Shown: piece by piece, positions 1 through 8,519 of the stretch
Layout: every line of letters starts with the position of its first letter
Numbering within the stretch: position 1 is the first letter of the stretch
NCBI GenBank assembly: GCA_963758205.1
Contig: CAVWUM010000005.1
Span: forward strand, 186,001-250,000
DNA: 64,000 nt
DNA from: Owenweeksia sp963758205
Lineage (GTDB): Bacteria; Bacteroidota; Bacteroidia; Flavobacteriales; Schleiferiaceae
Reading direction: 5' to 3'
Position numbers and translations under genes: made by a program
Notes under the pieces: generated by a model
What the model was told of the DNA's origin: nothing
The model's database searches: none
Seen by the model: the letters and a program-made list of their open reading frames with translations, nothing else

Positions 1-1314
1 CTGTGTTTTTCGCTGCCTTGAACTTAATTTATTGATATACCAAAACAGAACCAGCAAGATGGTAATTACAATAAAAGCCCCAAACAATAGCCAGTTCTGG
101 CCTTTAATACGTGCATAATAATCTTCTGAGGCAGAAATTAACTCACGATTTTCGTTTTTGGCATTTGCAAAAGCCAGGCTAATCTCCAATAGTTCTGAAA
201 CCACACCTTCATTGAGATCGGCAATGGAGTCTCTTACCTGTTCAATATTATCAGCATAGCCCAAAGCAGCTTTAATGTCATCTTGCTGTATACTAAGTTG
301 CTTACCCAACTCACTAAACTGTAATGCCACAGGAAAGTCATGGTGCTTAAAGGCCTCCAGGTAGCCTTCATCAATTATAGTTTTGGCTGTACTGTAGTTT
401 TTACGGGCCATCTCATATTCTGATTTTACCAGAAGTATGTAGGGCCTGAAGTACTCCTGATCTGTACCAAAGGAGTAGTTTTCAAGTTCACGAAGCCTTT
501 GTTCGGCATCATTCATTTTTGATTGATGGATCCGGAGCCTTGCCATCTGTAGTTGCAAATGCTTATACCAAATACTGGCCGTGTCTATATCATTATCATT
601 AATGGAGTAAGCAATTAAAGAATCAGCTCTGCCAAGTTGTTTGGATGAAAGAAAAACATCCATCAAATGAGTATAGGAGTGAGTGATCAGGATTTTATCA
701 CTCAACTTTCTTCTTATGGCCAGTGCATCTGTAAAATGATTAAGAGCTAATTGTGGCTTATTCAGCCGTAGGATACAAAGGCCAATATTGTTTGTAGCCA
801 CAGCTATACCCTGCGTAGCAGTTATCCCTGTATTCAGTTTAAAAATCTCAAGGGCCTTTTCGTAGAAGCGTCTGGCATCTTTATACTGACCCAATTTGTA
901 GAATATATTACCAATAGAAACATGCAGGTAGCCAATATGTACATCATCATGCCCTTGCTTTGAATAAGTATAGATACCGTGCTGAAACTCTTGCAGCGCT
1001 TTTAAAAAATCTCCTTCAATTACATAAAAATGCCCCCTTGTGGAATTAATGCGAGGGTACAAGTCCATTCGGTTTTTTGCCTTTAATAAAGTTTCGGCAG
1101 TATCAATATGTGCAATGGCCTCCTTTTTATTGTAGCCGTACAGTAAATCTGCCAAAGCAACATGTGCATCAAAAGTTTTTTCAACTGAGTCAGGGTGCGA
1201 CTCATTGAGGGTGGTTTTATACTGTTTGATGGAAGTAGCATCAGTAGGGGTGTACTGTGCAAATAAACCTGAAAAAAGCAGGCAGAATGTAATATAGCTG
1301 AGCGTCAGCCTCAT
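1..1314 (-). CDS. TPR-repeat sensor-type protein, partial (C-terminus beyond window)
   Basis: The reading frame is open for 438 codons from an ATG at 1314 to the window edge. It begins with a signal peptide (MRLTLSYITFCLLFSGLFAQ), continues as helical repeats typical of tetratricopeptide repeats (for example a YKDARRFYEKALEIF unit near residue 135), and reaches one membrane helix near residues 411-430 (WLLFGAFIVITILLVLFW) followed by a basic stretch. This layout (exported TPR sensor, one TM, cytoplasmic output domain) is common in Bacteroidota. The output is usually a LuxR/LytTR DNA-binding domain or a histidine kinase, but it lies outside the window, so the class cannot be told. The ligand is unknown. 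Confidence 0.75.
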   Translation of the reverse strand, partial: MRLTLSYITFCLLFSGLFAQYTPTDATSIKQYKTTLNESHPDSVEKTFDAHVALADLLYGYNKKEAIAHIDTAETLLKAKNRMDLYPRINSTRGHFYVIEGDFLKALQEFQHGIYTYSKQGHDDVHIGYLHVSIGNIFYKLGQYKDARRFYEKALEIFKLNTGITATQGIAVATNNIGLCILRLNKPQLALNHFTDALAIRRKLSDKILITHSYTHLMDVFLSSKQLGRADSLIAYSINDNDIDTASIWYKHLQLQMARLRIHQSKMNDAEQRLRELENYSFGTDQEYFRPYILLVKSEYEMARKNYSTAKTIIDEGYLEAFKHHDFPVALQFSELGKQLSIQQDDIKAALGYADNIEQVRDSIADLNEGVVSELLEISLAFANAKNENRELISASEDYYARIKGQNWLLFGAFIVITILLVLFWYINKLSSRQRKTQ

Positions 1315-1434
1315 TGATTATTCAAAAGGTTTTACGAGTTAAAATGGTTGGCGCTAAAATAACCAAATCATTAACAAAGAGACCCGAAATGAGGTGAAGG
1401 GAGAAACAAGAATGAGTAAATGGAAAAAAAGAAA

Positions 1435-1528
1435 GGCAAGCGATCCATATCACACCGCTCAACCGGATACCCTTGCTGCGTTCCCGCCCTGGGGGAGTTC
1501 ACCAGGAGCTGGTTGTATGGGACTTGCC
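1435..1528 (-). ncRNA. ffs: Signal recognition particle RNA, small bacterial (4.5S) type
   Basis: Read on the minus strand, the ends pair (GGCAAG with CTTGCC, then CCATA with TATGG) to make the long SRP hairpin. The apical part holds the conserved symmetric loop and tetraloop: CAGGGCGGGAACGCAGCAAG, with a GGAA tetraloop on a GC stem and the AGCA/AAGGGTA side. The following GCGGTGTGAT is also typical. The RNA pairs with Ffh to target membrane and secreted proteins. It lies alone between a TPR gene and the DUF4199 gene, with a strong -7 box just upstream. The exact 5' and 3' ends are inferred from the terminal stem. Confidence 0.87.
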
Positions 1529-1536
1529 TTAGCCGG

Positions 1537-1544
1537 CAAAAGTA
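1537..1544 (-). promoter_or_regulatory. Probable -7 element of the SRP RNA promoter
   Basis: The minus strand reads TACTTTTG, an exact match to the Bacteroidota -7 consensus TAnnTTTG, about 8 nt upstream of the terminal stem of the SRP RNA. A canonical -33 TTG at the right distance is not clear. Confidence 0.6.
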
Positions 1545-1600
1545 TAATAATCGTTTACAATTTTAAAATATATCTCACTTTTCTGACTTTTACTTTTGGC

Positions 1601-1608
1601 TATATTTG
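1601..1608 (+). promoter_or_regulatory. Probable -7 element for the DUF4199/glycosyltransferase operon
   Basis: TATATTTG matches TAnnTTTG, 27 nt before the ATG at 1636. A second match, TACTTTTG, sits 10 nt further upstream. The intergenic strip 1529-1635 therefore carries divergent promoters for the SRP RNA and the operon. Confidence 0.55.
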
Positions 1609-1635
1609 CCGGCAATCAAACAAAACTAATCTCCC

Positions 1636-2187
1636 ATGGATTCGACCATTAAGTCAACAGCTTCCCGTTTCGGCCTTATCATTGCCTCAATAGGGATTTT
1701 TTACACTTTGATGGCTTACCTGATTGACTTGCAAATACTGGTAAATACGTTTGCCGGGATTGGGTTGTGGCTGGTAAATATGATCCTATTAATTGTTGCG
1801 GTTTTTCAGGTGAAAAAGGCCTTTGGAGGTTACATTTCATTTAAAGAGGCGTTTAGCACCTTCATTTTAACCTACATTATCTCTTCATTGGTGTCGGCCG
1901 TTTTTGCCATTTTGCTTTTTGCTGTCATTGATCCTGAAGCAGCGGATAATGTACAAGAGCTGATTATTGAGACCACCGTAAATATGATGGAAAGGTTTGG
2001 GGCACCCGAAGAGAGCATTACAGAGCAGGTAGAACAACTTGAGGCAACAAACCAGTTTTCAGTGGTTAACCAGGTAAAAGGCTTCTTTACAGGAATAGTG
2101 TTCTATGCAGTAATCGGCCTTATAGTGGCAGCTATACTTAAAAAAAATAAGCCGGAATTTATCGACCAGCTGGACGATACACAGTAA
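1636..2187 (+). CDS. DUF4199 domain membrane protein
   Basis: The protein has 183 residues and four hydrophobic segments: about 13-33, 40-60, 73-100 and 150-168. A soluble acidic loop (about 103-140) lies between the last two. The pattern, the early 'GxxxSFKEAF' type segment after TM2 (GGYISFKEAFSTF) and the length fit DUF4199, a Bacteroidota inner-membrane family of unknown function. It is often encoded just upstream of a family-2 glycosyltransferase, as here (6 nt gap to the next gene). It may help a lipid-linked sugar step, but that is context only. The ATG at 1636 follows a good promoter. Confidence 0.8.
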   Translation: MDSTIKSTASRFGLIIASIGIFYTLMAYLIDLQILVNTFAGIGLWLVNMILLIVAVFQVKKAFGGYISFKEAFSTFILTYIISSLVSAVFAILLFAVIDPEAADNVQELIIETTVNMMERFGAPEESITEQVEQLEATNQFSVVNQVKGFFTGIVFYAVIGLIVAAILKKNKPEFIDQLDDTQ

Positions 2188-2193
2188 TAACGT

Positions 2194-3162
2194 ATGGATA
2201 TATCGGTAGTAATACCTCTTTATAACGAAGAAGAATCTATAAAAGAGCTTTACGATTGGATCGCCAAAGTAATGGAGGCCAATCGTTTTTCTTTTGAGGT
2301 CATTTTTGTAGATGATGGCTCAACAGACAGTAGTTGGGAGGAGATCATGAAAATGAGTTCAGCCGACCCACGTGTTAAAGCCATTCACTTTAGAAGAAAC
2401 CACGGTAAGTCAGCAGGACTTAATGTTGGTTTTGAAGCTGCCAGTGGCGATGTGGTTATTACAATGGATGCCGACCTGCAGGATAGCCCGGATGAAATCC
2501 CTGAGCTGTACCGCCTTATAAAAGAAGAAGGCTACGACCTGATTAGCGGCTGGAAGAAAAAGCGCTATGATCCAATTTCTAAAACTATCCCTACCAAACT
2601 TTTTAACTGGGCCACGCGCAAAATGAGCAATATTGAGCTGCATGACTTTAACTGCGGCTTAAAATCCTATAAAAAGGAAGTTATAAAAACTGTGGAGGTA
2701 AGTGGCGAAATGCACCGCTACATACCTTTTTTGGCAAAAAATGCCGGTTTTAAAAAAATAGGCGAAAAGGCTGTGGAGCATCGTGCCCGTAAATACGGCA
2801 CCACCAAATTTGGTTTGGAGCGCTTTGTAAATGGTTTCCTTGATCTTGTTACGCTGGCCTTTATTTCAAAATTTGCTAAAAGGCCCATGCACTTTTTCGG
2901 GCTTATAGGTACAGTAATGTTTGTGGTGGGCTTTTTTGCAGTTTTATATATAGGAGTGGACAAGCTTTATATGATGAGTATTGGCCAAAAGGCCCGCCTG
3001 GTAACTGATATTGCCTGGTTTTATATCGCCCTTATTGCAATGGTATTAGGCACTGTGCTTTTTATGACAGGCTTTTTGGCCGAACTGATTGTAAGAAACA
3101 GTGGCCGCAGAACCGAATACAGTGTAGATAAAAGGATAAACCTAAAGAGGAGTGAAGTTTAG
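2194..3162 (+). CDS. Family-2 glycosyltransferase, GtrB/DPM1-like, membrane anchored
   Basis: The 322-residue protein starts with a GT-A fold: DISVVIPLYNEEESI at the N-terminus, DDGSTDS near residue 40, and the metal/nucleotide motif MDADLQDSPDE near 91-101. Two long C-terminal membrane helices (about 232-258 and 272-300) follow. This is the architecture of polyprenyl-phosphate glucosyl/mannosyl/aminoarabinose transferases (GtrB, YfdH, ArnC), which move a sugar from a nucleotide donor to undecaprenyl phosphate at the inner membrane. The sugar cannot be read from sequence. It is in an operon with DUF4199 upstream, and the next gene overlaps its end by 11 bp. Confidence 0.87.
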   Translation: MDISVVIPLYNEEESIKELYDWIAKVMEANRFSFEVIFVDDGSTDSSWEEIMKMSSADPRVKAIHFRRNHGKSAGLNVGFEAASGDVVITMDADLQDSPDEIPELYRLIKEEGYDLISGWKKKRYDPISKTIPTKLFNWATRKMSNIELHDFNCGLKSYKKEVIKTVEVSGEMHRYIPFLAKNAGFKKIGEKAVEHRARKYGTTKFGLERFVNGFLDLVTLAFISKFAKRPMHFFGLIGTVMFVVGFFAVLYIGVDKLYMMSIGQKARLVTDIAWFYIALIAMVLGTVLFMTGFLAELIVRNSGRRTEYSVDKRINLKRSEV

Positions 3163-4147
3163 CCTTATTGCCCCCACCTTTAAAAGACCGGATGAAGTAA
3201 CAGAGTTTCTGGAGAGCCTGCTACACCAGAATTACGAGGACTTTGAGGTTATATTGGGAGATGGTACCCCCGGAGACACACTAAGACCTGAGCTAGCACG
3301 CTTTGAGAATAACGGTAAATATCCTTTAACCATAGTGTACGAGGAGTACCTTTCCGTAAGTGATGCCCGCAACCGTGCAGCGGAGGTTGCAAAAGGGGAA
3401 TACATTATATTTCTGGATTCCGACTGCCTGATTCCATCTGAATACCTTAATAATATAGAAGCTCATTTAGCCAAACGTCCGTTAGATGCCTTTGGTGGGC
3501 CGGATGCTGCCCATAAAGATTTTACCATTCTACAAAAAGCCATTTCTTTTAGCATGACCAGTGTTTTTACCACTGGCGGCATTCGTGGTAAAAAAAGTCA
3601 TGTGGGGCAATATCACCTGCGCGGTTTTAATATGGGGATGAAGAAATCAGTATTTGAGGCTGTAAATGGGTACTCCGATTTCCGCTGTGGTGAGGATATT
3701 GAGCTGAGCATACGTATTATTAAAGCGGGCTTTAAGGTTGGTTTAATCTCCGAAGCCTTTGTATATCATAAGCGTAGAACAAGCCTTAAACAGTTTTTCA
3801 AGCAAGTGTTCAGGTTTGGTGCCGCTCGCATCAACATCTATAAAAGGCATAAGGAAGAACTGAAACTCACACACATGTTTCCGCTGTTCTTTTCCCTGTT
3901 TGTGATTTTAGCTTTTTTAATGATTCCACTTTCGGTATTCAACCCCATCTTTCTGGTACCCATACTTTTTGTAGAACTTTATATTTCTCTGATACTGCTG
4001 GGTAGCTTATTGGAATCTAAGTCGGTTCCTGTAGCCGCACTTTCTATCATTACCTCATTTACCATGCTTTTTGGCTATGGCTGGGGATTTATCAGAAATT
4101 GGTGGGCTTATAACATTGAGGGAAAGCCTCAAGGCTTAAAGTTGTAA
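3152..4147 (+). CDS. Family-2 glycosyltransferase, second of the pair
   Basis: The protein has 331 residues. It starts at GTG 3152, inside the end of the previous gene, with AAAGAGGA as a plausible ribosome site just upstream. GT-A features are SLIAPTFKRPDEV at the N-terminus, an EVILGDG segment near residue 36, and LDSDC near residue 90 as the DxD-like metal site. GEDIELSIRI near residue 185 resembles the ED acceptor/base motif of processive GT2 enzymes. Hydrophobic C-terminal helices lie at about 240-285 and 300-318. The overlap suggests translational coupling with the GtrB-like enzyme. Together they may build or attach an envelope glycan; the substrate is unknown. Confidence 0.85.
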   Translation: MKFSLIAPTFKRPDEVTEFLESLLHQNYEDFEVILGDGTPGDTLRPELARFENNGKYPLTIVYEEYLSVSDARNRAAEVAKGEYIIFLDSDCLIPSEYLNNIEAHLAKRPLDAFGGPDAAHKDFTILQKAISFSMTSVFTTGGIRGKKSHVGQYHLRGFNMGMKKSVFEAVNGYSDFRCGEDIELSIRIIKAGFKVGLISEAFVYHKRRTSLKQFFKQVFRFGAARINIYKRHKEELKLTHMFPLFFSLFVILAFLMIPLSVFNPIFLVPILFVELYISLILLGSLLESKSVPVAALSIITSFTMLFGYGWGFIRNWWAYNIEGKPQGLKL

Positions 4148-4222
4148 AGTCTCAAGGTATTAAGGTGGTAAGATTCCGATCTACAAAATCTGTGTAATCA
4201 GCGCAATCCGTGGCGAAAGTAT

Positions 4223-4714
4223 TCAGCGTTTCACTTCCACAACCTCCAAATCAAAAATTCTATCTCCTTCAATTTTAAACCGTAGCATGGTGCGCACCTT
4301 ATGAAACCCGTGCTTACCAATAGCACCGGGGTTCATGTGCAGGGTACCTAGCTTTTTATCATTCATCACCTTTAATATGTGGCTGTGGCCGGTAATAAAC
4401 AGCTTTGGTGGGTTATTGTAAATCTCAGGTTTTACATAGTGAGAGTACCTACCCGGATAGCCGCCAATGTGTGTTATCCACACATCCATACCTTCGGCCA
4501 TAAAGCGTGCGTGTAGGGGCCATTCTTTACGGATGTTGCTATCATCAATATTGCCATACACAGCTTTTACAGGCGCCACTTGCTGCAAGGCATTGGTAAC
4601 TTTTAAATCACCAATATCACCGGCATGCCATATTTCATCTGCGTTTTCGCAAAACTTCAGAATCTGGCTATCTATATAAGAGTGGGTATCGCTTAATAAA
4701 GAAACTCTAATCAA
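4223..4714 (-). CDS. YfcE/MJ0936-type metallophosphoesterase
   Basis: The protein has 163 residues, the usual size for this family. The calcineurin-like metal ligands are all visible: D9 and H11 (SDTHSY), D33 (HAGDIGD), N55 (YGNID), H82 (THIGG), and H110/H112 (TGHSH). MNPGAIG near the end is a family signature. Relatives are Mn/Ni-dependent phosphodiesterases with weak specificity in vitro; the natural substrate is not known. It is divergent from truA, with about 50 nt between the starts. Confidence 0.88.
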   Translation of the reverse strand: MIRVSLLSDTHSYIDSQILKFCENADEIWHAGDIGDLKVTNALQQVAPVKAVYGNIDDSNIRKEWPLHARFMAEGMDVWITHIGGYPGRYSHYVKPEIYNNPPKLFITGHSHILKVMNDKKLGTLHMNPGAIGKHGFHKVRTMLRFKIEGDRIFDLEVVEVKR

Positions 4715-4766
4715 TGTTGGGTAGTGTTAATTTACCTTTGCGCAAGTATAGAAATTAAATTCTCCA

Positions 4767-5510
4767 TTGCGCTACTTCGTTCGCCTTTCCTACCTCGGTA
4801 CTCCTTTTCATGGCTGGCAAATCCAACCCAACGCCAAATCGGTGCAGGAAGAACTGAACCATGCATTTTCCACCATCTTAAATACAGAAATAAATGTGGT
4901 TGGGGCCGGCAGAACGGATACCGGGGTGCATGCACGCGAAATGTGGGCGCATTTTGATACGGCAAAGCCGGTTCCCGAAAATTTTATCCATCGGGTAAAT
5001 AGCTTTATCGGCAAAGACATTGCGCTTTATGACATAATAAAAGTTGGCGATGAAGCCCACGCCCGATTTGATGCCACTGAGCGCAGTTATGAGTATCACT
5101 TCACCACCATTAAAAATCCGTTTACACAGGATTTAGCGTGGTATTTTCCCTGGGAAATAAACCTAGGCAAAGTGGAGGCTGCTGCCCGGATTTTGCTACA
5201 GTATGAAGACTTTACAAGTTTTTCAAAATCTAACACCCAAACCTTTACCAACCTTTGCAGTATTAAGGAAGCGAGGTTTGAAGTGCGTGATGACGTAATT
5301 GTTTTTCATATTACGGCCAATCGCTTTTTGCGCAATATGGTACGGGCTATTGTAGGCACTTTGGTTGAGATGGGGCAGGGCAAACGTGAAGTGAGTGAAA
5401 TGGCTAAAATTATTGAGGCAAAAGACCGTAGATTAGCCGGAGAATCTGCCCCGGCACACGGATTATATTTAACGCGGGTTACATACCCAAAAGAAACATT
5501 TAATGGCTGA
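4767..5510 (+). CDS. truA: tRNA pseudouridine(38-40) synthase TruA
   Basis: The 247-residue protein matches the TruA layout: MRYFVRLSYLGTPFHGWQ at the start, the catalytic Asp in GAGRTDTGVHA (D51), FLRNMVRAIVGTL near residues 187-199, and a GLYLTRV-type end. It isomerises uridines at positions 38-40 of tRNA anticodon arms. The start is a TTG at 4767: no ATG or GTG is available at the family's N-terminus, and the next residues RYF..LSY are conserved. The stop overlaps the next gene by 8 bp, which suggests coupling with the ABC exporter. Confidence 0.93.
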   Translation: MRYFVRLSYLGTPFHGWQIQPNAKSVQEELNHAFSTILNTEINVVGAGRTDTGVHAREMWAHFDTAKPVPENFIHRVNSFIGKDIALYDIIKVGDEAHARFDATERSYEYHFTTIKNPFTQDLAWYFPWEINLGKVEAAARILLQYEDFTSFSKSNTQTFTNLCSIKEARFEVRDDVIVFHITANRFLRNMVRAIVGTLVEMGQGKREVSEMAKIIEAKDRRLAGESAPAHGLYLTRVTYPKETFNG

Positions 5511-7341
5511 AAAGGGAGTTTCAGGAAAGGCATTTGACCTAGGCCTGCTTCGGAAAATATTGAGATACGTAAAACCCTATAGAGGAGTGTTTTACGGAGC
5601 CATTGTGTTAACAGTGGTGCTTTCAGCATTAACAACGGCCCGCCCTCTCATTATTCAGTATATCATTGATAGCTTTGTAATGGAGCCCGATCCACAGGGT
5701 CTGCTCAACTACTGCTTACTATTGGTAGGCCTGCTTTTTGCTGAAACCTTTGTCCAGTTCTTTTTTATTTACGGAGCCAACCACCTGGGGCAAAATATCA
5801 TTCGCGATTTACGTGTACAGCTCTATGAGCACATCATTTCATTTAAGCTTCAGTACTTTGATCAAACACCCATAGGTACGCTTGTAACCCGCGCAGTATC
5901 TGATATTGAAACCATTGCTGATATTTTTGCCGAAGGCATCCTTACCATATTTGGGGATCTTTTTAAAATACTGGTAATGGTTGGTGCGATGTTCTACTTT
6001 TTTGATTTTCGCCTGGTGCTGATTTCGCTGTCTGTAGTGCCGGTACTTTTTTACGCTACACGTCTATTTCAAATAAAAATCAAGTCTGCTTTTCAGGAAG
6101 TTCGTACCCAGGTATCGGCATTAAATGCTTTTGTGCAGGAGCATATTACGGGTATGAATGTGGTTCAGATTTTTAACCGCGAAGAGGCGGAGATGAAACA
6201 GTTTAAGGAAATAAATGAAAAGCATAAGAAAGCCAATATCCGTTCTATCTGGTATTTCTCCATTTTTCTTCCGGTAATTGAAATTATGAGTGCCATAAGC
6301 ATAGGGCTGGCCGTGTGGTTTGGCGGACTTAAAGCTGCGCAGGAGGCTGGCAAAATTTCTCTGGAACTTTTGCTATACCAGGCTATGGACTGGAACATTA
6401 CCGAAAATATGCAGCTCATTACGTTGGGTGAAATTACCGCCATCATCATCTTTATAAATATGCTGTTCAGGCCCCTGCGCCAGTTGGCTGATAGATTTAA
6501 TACCCTCCAAATGGGTATGGTGGCCAGCGAGCGCGTATTCAATATCCTTAATACAGACTCCACTATTGAGGATAAAGGTACCACTGCTCTTAGCGAAGTA
6601 AAAGGCGATATTGAATTCAGAAATGTATCATTTGGGTACAAGGCCGATGAGATGATTTTGAAGGACGTTAGCTTTAAGGTGGAATCGGGGCAAACCCTGG
6701 CCATTGTTGGGGCTACAGGAGCCGGTAAGTCAACTGTAATAAACCTTCTTAGTCGTTTTTACGAGATTAACTCCGGAGAGATTTGCCTCGATGGGATGAA
6801 TATCAAAGAGGTTGAACTGGCTTCACTGAGAGATAATTTGGCTGTAGTGCTGCAGGATGTATTCCTCTTTTCAGATTCTATTTTTAATAACATCACTTTA
6901 AACAAAGATATCAGCCGCCAGCAGGTAGAAGATGCCGCTGCGTTTATTGGAGTGGATGAATTTATTGAGAGCTTGCCGGAGAGCTATGATTACAATGTGC
7001 GTGAACGCGGTAATATGCTATCCGTAGGTCAGCGACAGCTTTTGGCATTTTTAAGGGCTTATGTTTCAAACCCATCGGTATTAATATTGGATGAGGCTAC
7101 AAGCTCCATTGACACTCACAGCGAAATGCTCATTCAAAAAGCCATTGATAAACTAACGGAAGGCCGCACTTCGGTAATTATTGCACACCGCCTGGCCACA
7201 ATCAAAAAAGCCGATAAAATATTGGTGATGGAAAAAGGCCGGATAGTAGAGGAGGGAACTCATACCGAGCTATTGATCCTGAATGGCTATTACACCCGCC
7301 TTTATGAAATGCAGTTTAAAGCTGAGGAAGAAGGCGCTTAA
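5503..7341 (+). CDS. MsbA-like ABC exporter (fused permease and ATPase)
   Basis: The 612-residue half-transporter has an N-terminal six-helix exporter domain (about 25-345) and one nucleotide-binding domain. Walker A GATGAGKST is near residue 402, the signature LSVGQRQ near 505, Walker B VLILDEATSSID near 525, and the switch His in IIAHRLAT near 560. It should work as a homodimer that moves a lipid, drug or peptide outward across the inner membrane. Bacteroidota carry several such MsbA/LmrA-like proteins, so assignment to lipid A transport is not safe. The ATG at 5503 overlaps the truA stop. Confidence 0.9.
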   Translation: MAEKGVSGKAFDLGLLRKILRYVKPYRGVFYGAIVLTVVLSALTTARPLIIQYIIDSFVMEPDPQGLLNYCLLLVGLLFAETFVQFFFIYGANHLGQNIIRDLRVQLYEHIISFKLQYFDQTPIGTLVTRAVSDIETIADIFAEGILTIFGDLFKILVMVGAMFYFFDFRLVLISLSVVPVLFYATRLFQIKIKSAFQEVRTQVSALNAFVQEHITGMNVVQIFNREEAEMKQFKEINEKHKKANIRSIWYFSIFLPVIEIMSAISIGLAVWFGGLKAAQEAGKISLELLLYQAMDWNITENMQLITLGEITAIIIFINMLFRPLRQLADRFNTLQMGMVASERVFNILNTDSTIEDKGTTALSEVKGDIEFRNVSFGYKADEMILKDVSFKVESGQTLAIVGATGAGKSTVINLLSRFYEINSGEICLDGMNIKEVELASLRDNLAVVLQDVFLFSDSIFNNITLNKDISRQQVEDAAAFIGVDEFIESLPESYDYNVRERGNMLSVGQRQLLAFLRAYVSNPSVLILDEATSSIDTHSEMLIQKAIDKLTEGRTSVIIAHRLATIKKADKILVMEKGRIVEEGTHTELLILNGYYTRLYEMQFKAEEEGA

Positions 7342-7355
7342 TATTCAGCTCAATT

Positions 7356-8036
7356 TCAAAGTCTGTATTGTAAGCCTATACCAGCGCGGGCAAGCCAGTC
7401 CTTGGTTTCTGTAACACCTTTTATTCCATCCCAGTAATCGGAAAAACCAGGGCGCAGCATGCCAAATAGATCAATAGTAACCCTGCGGCTGATCACATAC
7501 GCAATACCTCCACCAAACTGAGCCGCTACCTCAAATCCTTTTTGTTCTTTAATACCGTATGCCTCCGGTACGCTCTGTTCACCTTTCAAATTTACATTGG
7601 TATATAAACCACCAACACTCATGCCGAGGTAAGGTAAAATTTGCCCTTGGTAAGGGTTATAGCGATTTATTGAACTACTGAGATAAAACCTTAGTCCAAC
7701 TCCCAAATACGCTTGTTGGGTTTGAGTTTTAAATGTTACGGATTCAGGTTGCTTTTTAAGTAGGATTTTTGGGTTATTCTTAAAATCATATTCTTCCTTT
7801 TGCCCCGAATACACAAAATCAATTGTGAAGGCCCACCGCTCATTTTTCATAGGTACAATCAAAGATGAGGAGAAGTCATAACCGTAGTTGTCCTCAAAGG
7901 GATTTTCATCTACCAACTCTCCCCTTATGGATGATACACCGATGCCTGCACTTACAGATGGTTTTTGGGCTGAAGCCCTAAAAGAGAAAGTAAGGCAAGC
8001 CACAAGGCAGCCGGTAATGGTTAGTATTAGTTTCAT
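7356..8036 (-). CDS. Outer-membrane beta-barrel protein, hypothetical
   Basis: The 226-residue protein has a signal peptide (MKLILTITGCLVACLTFSFRASAQ). It continues with alternating amphipathic strands, Gly/aromatic rich, and ends in ARAGIGLQYRL with a terminal Leu, as outer-membrane barrels often do. It is probably an 8-10 strand OmpW/PorT-like barrel. The function is unknown. It is convergent with the ABC exporter (15 nt between the stops). Confidence 0.7.
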   Translation of the reverse strand: MKLILTITGCLVACLTFSFRASAQKPSVSAGIGVSSIRGELVDENPFEDNYGYDFSSSLIVPMKNERWAFTIDFVYSGQKEEYDFKNNPKILLKKQPESVTFKTQTQQAYLGVGLRFYLSSSINRYNPYQGQILPYLGMSVGGLYTNVNLKGEQSVPEAYGIKEQKGFEVAAQFGGGIAYVISRRVTIDLFGMLRPGFSDYWDGIKGVTETKDWLARAGIGLQYRL

Positions 8037-8400
8037 GACATTAAGTAGGTTGTTTCACTGCCTAAATTAGTTGTTACCAACTGATTATCAAAACTATGAA
8101 GCCTTGCCCTCAATGGTGGTTCAGTACTTAACTAATGCCAATGCAGAAAATTTGATAATGCTTATTCCGGAAATAATTTTTGGTGCTATTGCCATTTATC
8201 CCCATCGGTGGTCATTCTTTTGATTTAACCTTTATTGAAATAATATGGAAGCCGGATAGACTTGTAGAAAAAGGTACAATCTAAAAATATTTAAGAACTA
8301 CCCTTTGCCTTAGTACGAGGGGGGTGAAAGAGCGGAGGTTTGCAGTTTATACCGTCAGGCAGAACTTTCAAGTAGGTATATCAAAGAGAATAATCTATTG
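8037..8400. other. Intergenic stretch without a supported gene
   Basis: This AT-rich spacer holds the upstream region of the minus-strand barrel gene and the distal upstream region of the plus-strand membrane protein. No reading frame with protein-like composition, RNA fold or repeat was recognised. The purine-rich GAGGGGGGTGAAAGAGCGGA around 8318-8337 is unusual locally but has no clear role. Confidence 0.4.
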
Positions 8401-8435
8401 TAAACTAGTTTATATTATAAACTTTATTATCTTTG
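8401..8435 (+). promoter_or_regulatory. Palindromic operator plus -7 element for the membrane protein/winged-helix module
   Basis: A perfect inverted repeat, AGTTTATA-T-TATAAACT (8407-8423), is preceded directly by another TAAACT half-site (8401-8406), giving three TAAACT/AGTTTA half-sites in 23 bp. A -7 box TATCTTTG (TAnnTTTG) follows at 8428-8435. The layout fits a dimeric repressor blocking polymerase. The obvious candidate is the winged-helix protein encoded third in the same transcript (9053-9343). Confidence 0.55.
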
Positions 8436-8462
8436 ATGTGAATTTTAAAACCTATCTCTAAA

Positions 8463-8519
8463 ATGGAAACATCTATAGATGAACACAAAAGCCTTGAAGT
8501 AATCAGAAGATATGATTAG
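8463..8519 (+). other. Displaced N-terminal segment of the next gene (apparent +1 frameshift)
   Basis: An ATG at 8463 opens an 18-codon frame (METSIDEHKSLEVIRR...) that stops at TAG 8517-8519. Proteins of the downstream family usually begin with a segment like 'SLEIIQxMI' before the first membrane helix. Skipping one base (T8511) joins ...SLEVIRR directly to MISKGKHNF of the 8512 frame. The start is well placed after the promoter, whereas the ATG at 8512 has no ribosome site. The sequence therefore shows either a one-base insertion, a sequencing error or a recoding site. Confidence 0.6.

Noticed and set aside
1394..1693. 99-codon plus-strand frame across the SRP RNA
   Set aside because: It lies opposite the SRP RNA and overlaps the promoter and start of the DUF4199 gene; composition is not protein-like.
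4148..4222. Phrase like AATCTGTGTAATCAGCGCAATCCGT after the glycosyltransferase, resembling a common intergenic repeat
   Set aside because: Only one short, imperfect copy in the window; not enough to call a repeat.
6165..6704. 179-codon minus-strand frame inside the ABC exporter
   Set aside because: Antisense shadow of the conserved transporter gene, with low-complexity Ser/Leu-rich composition.
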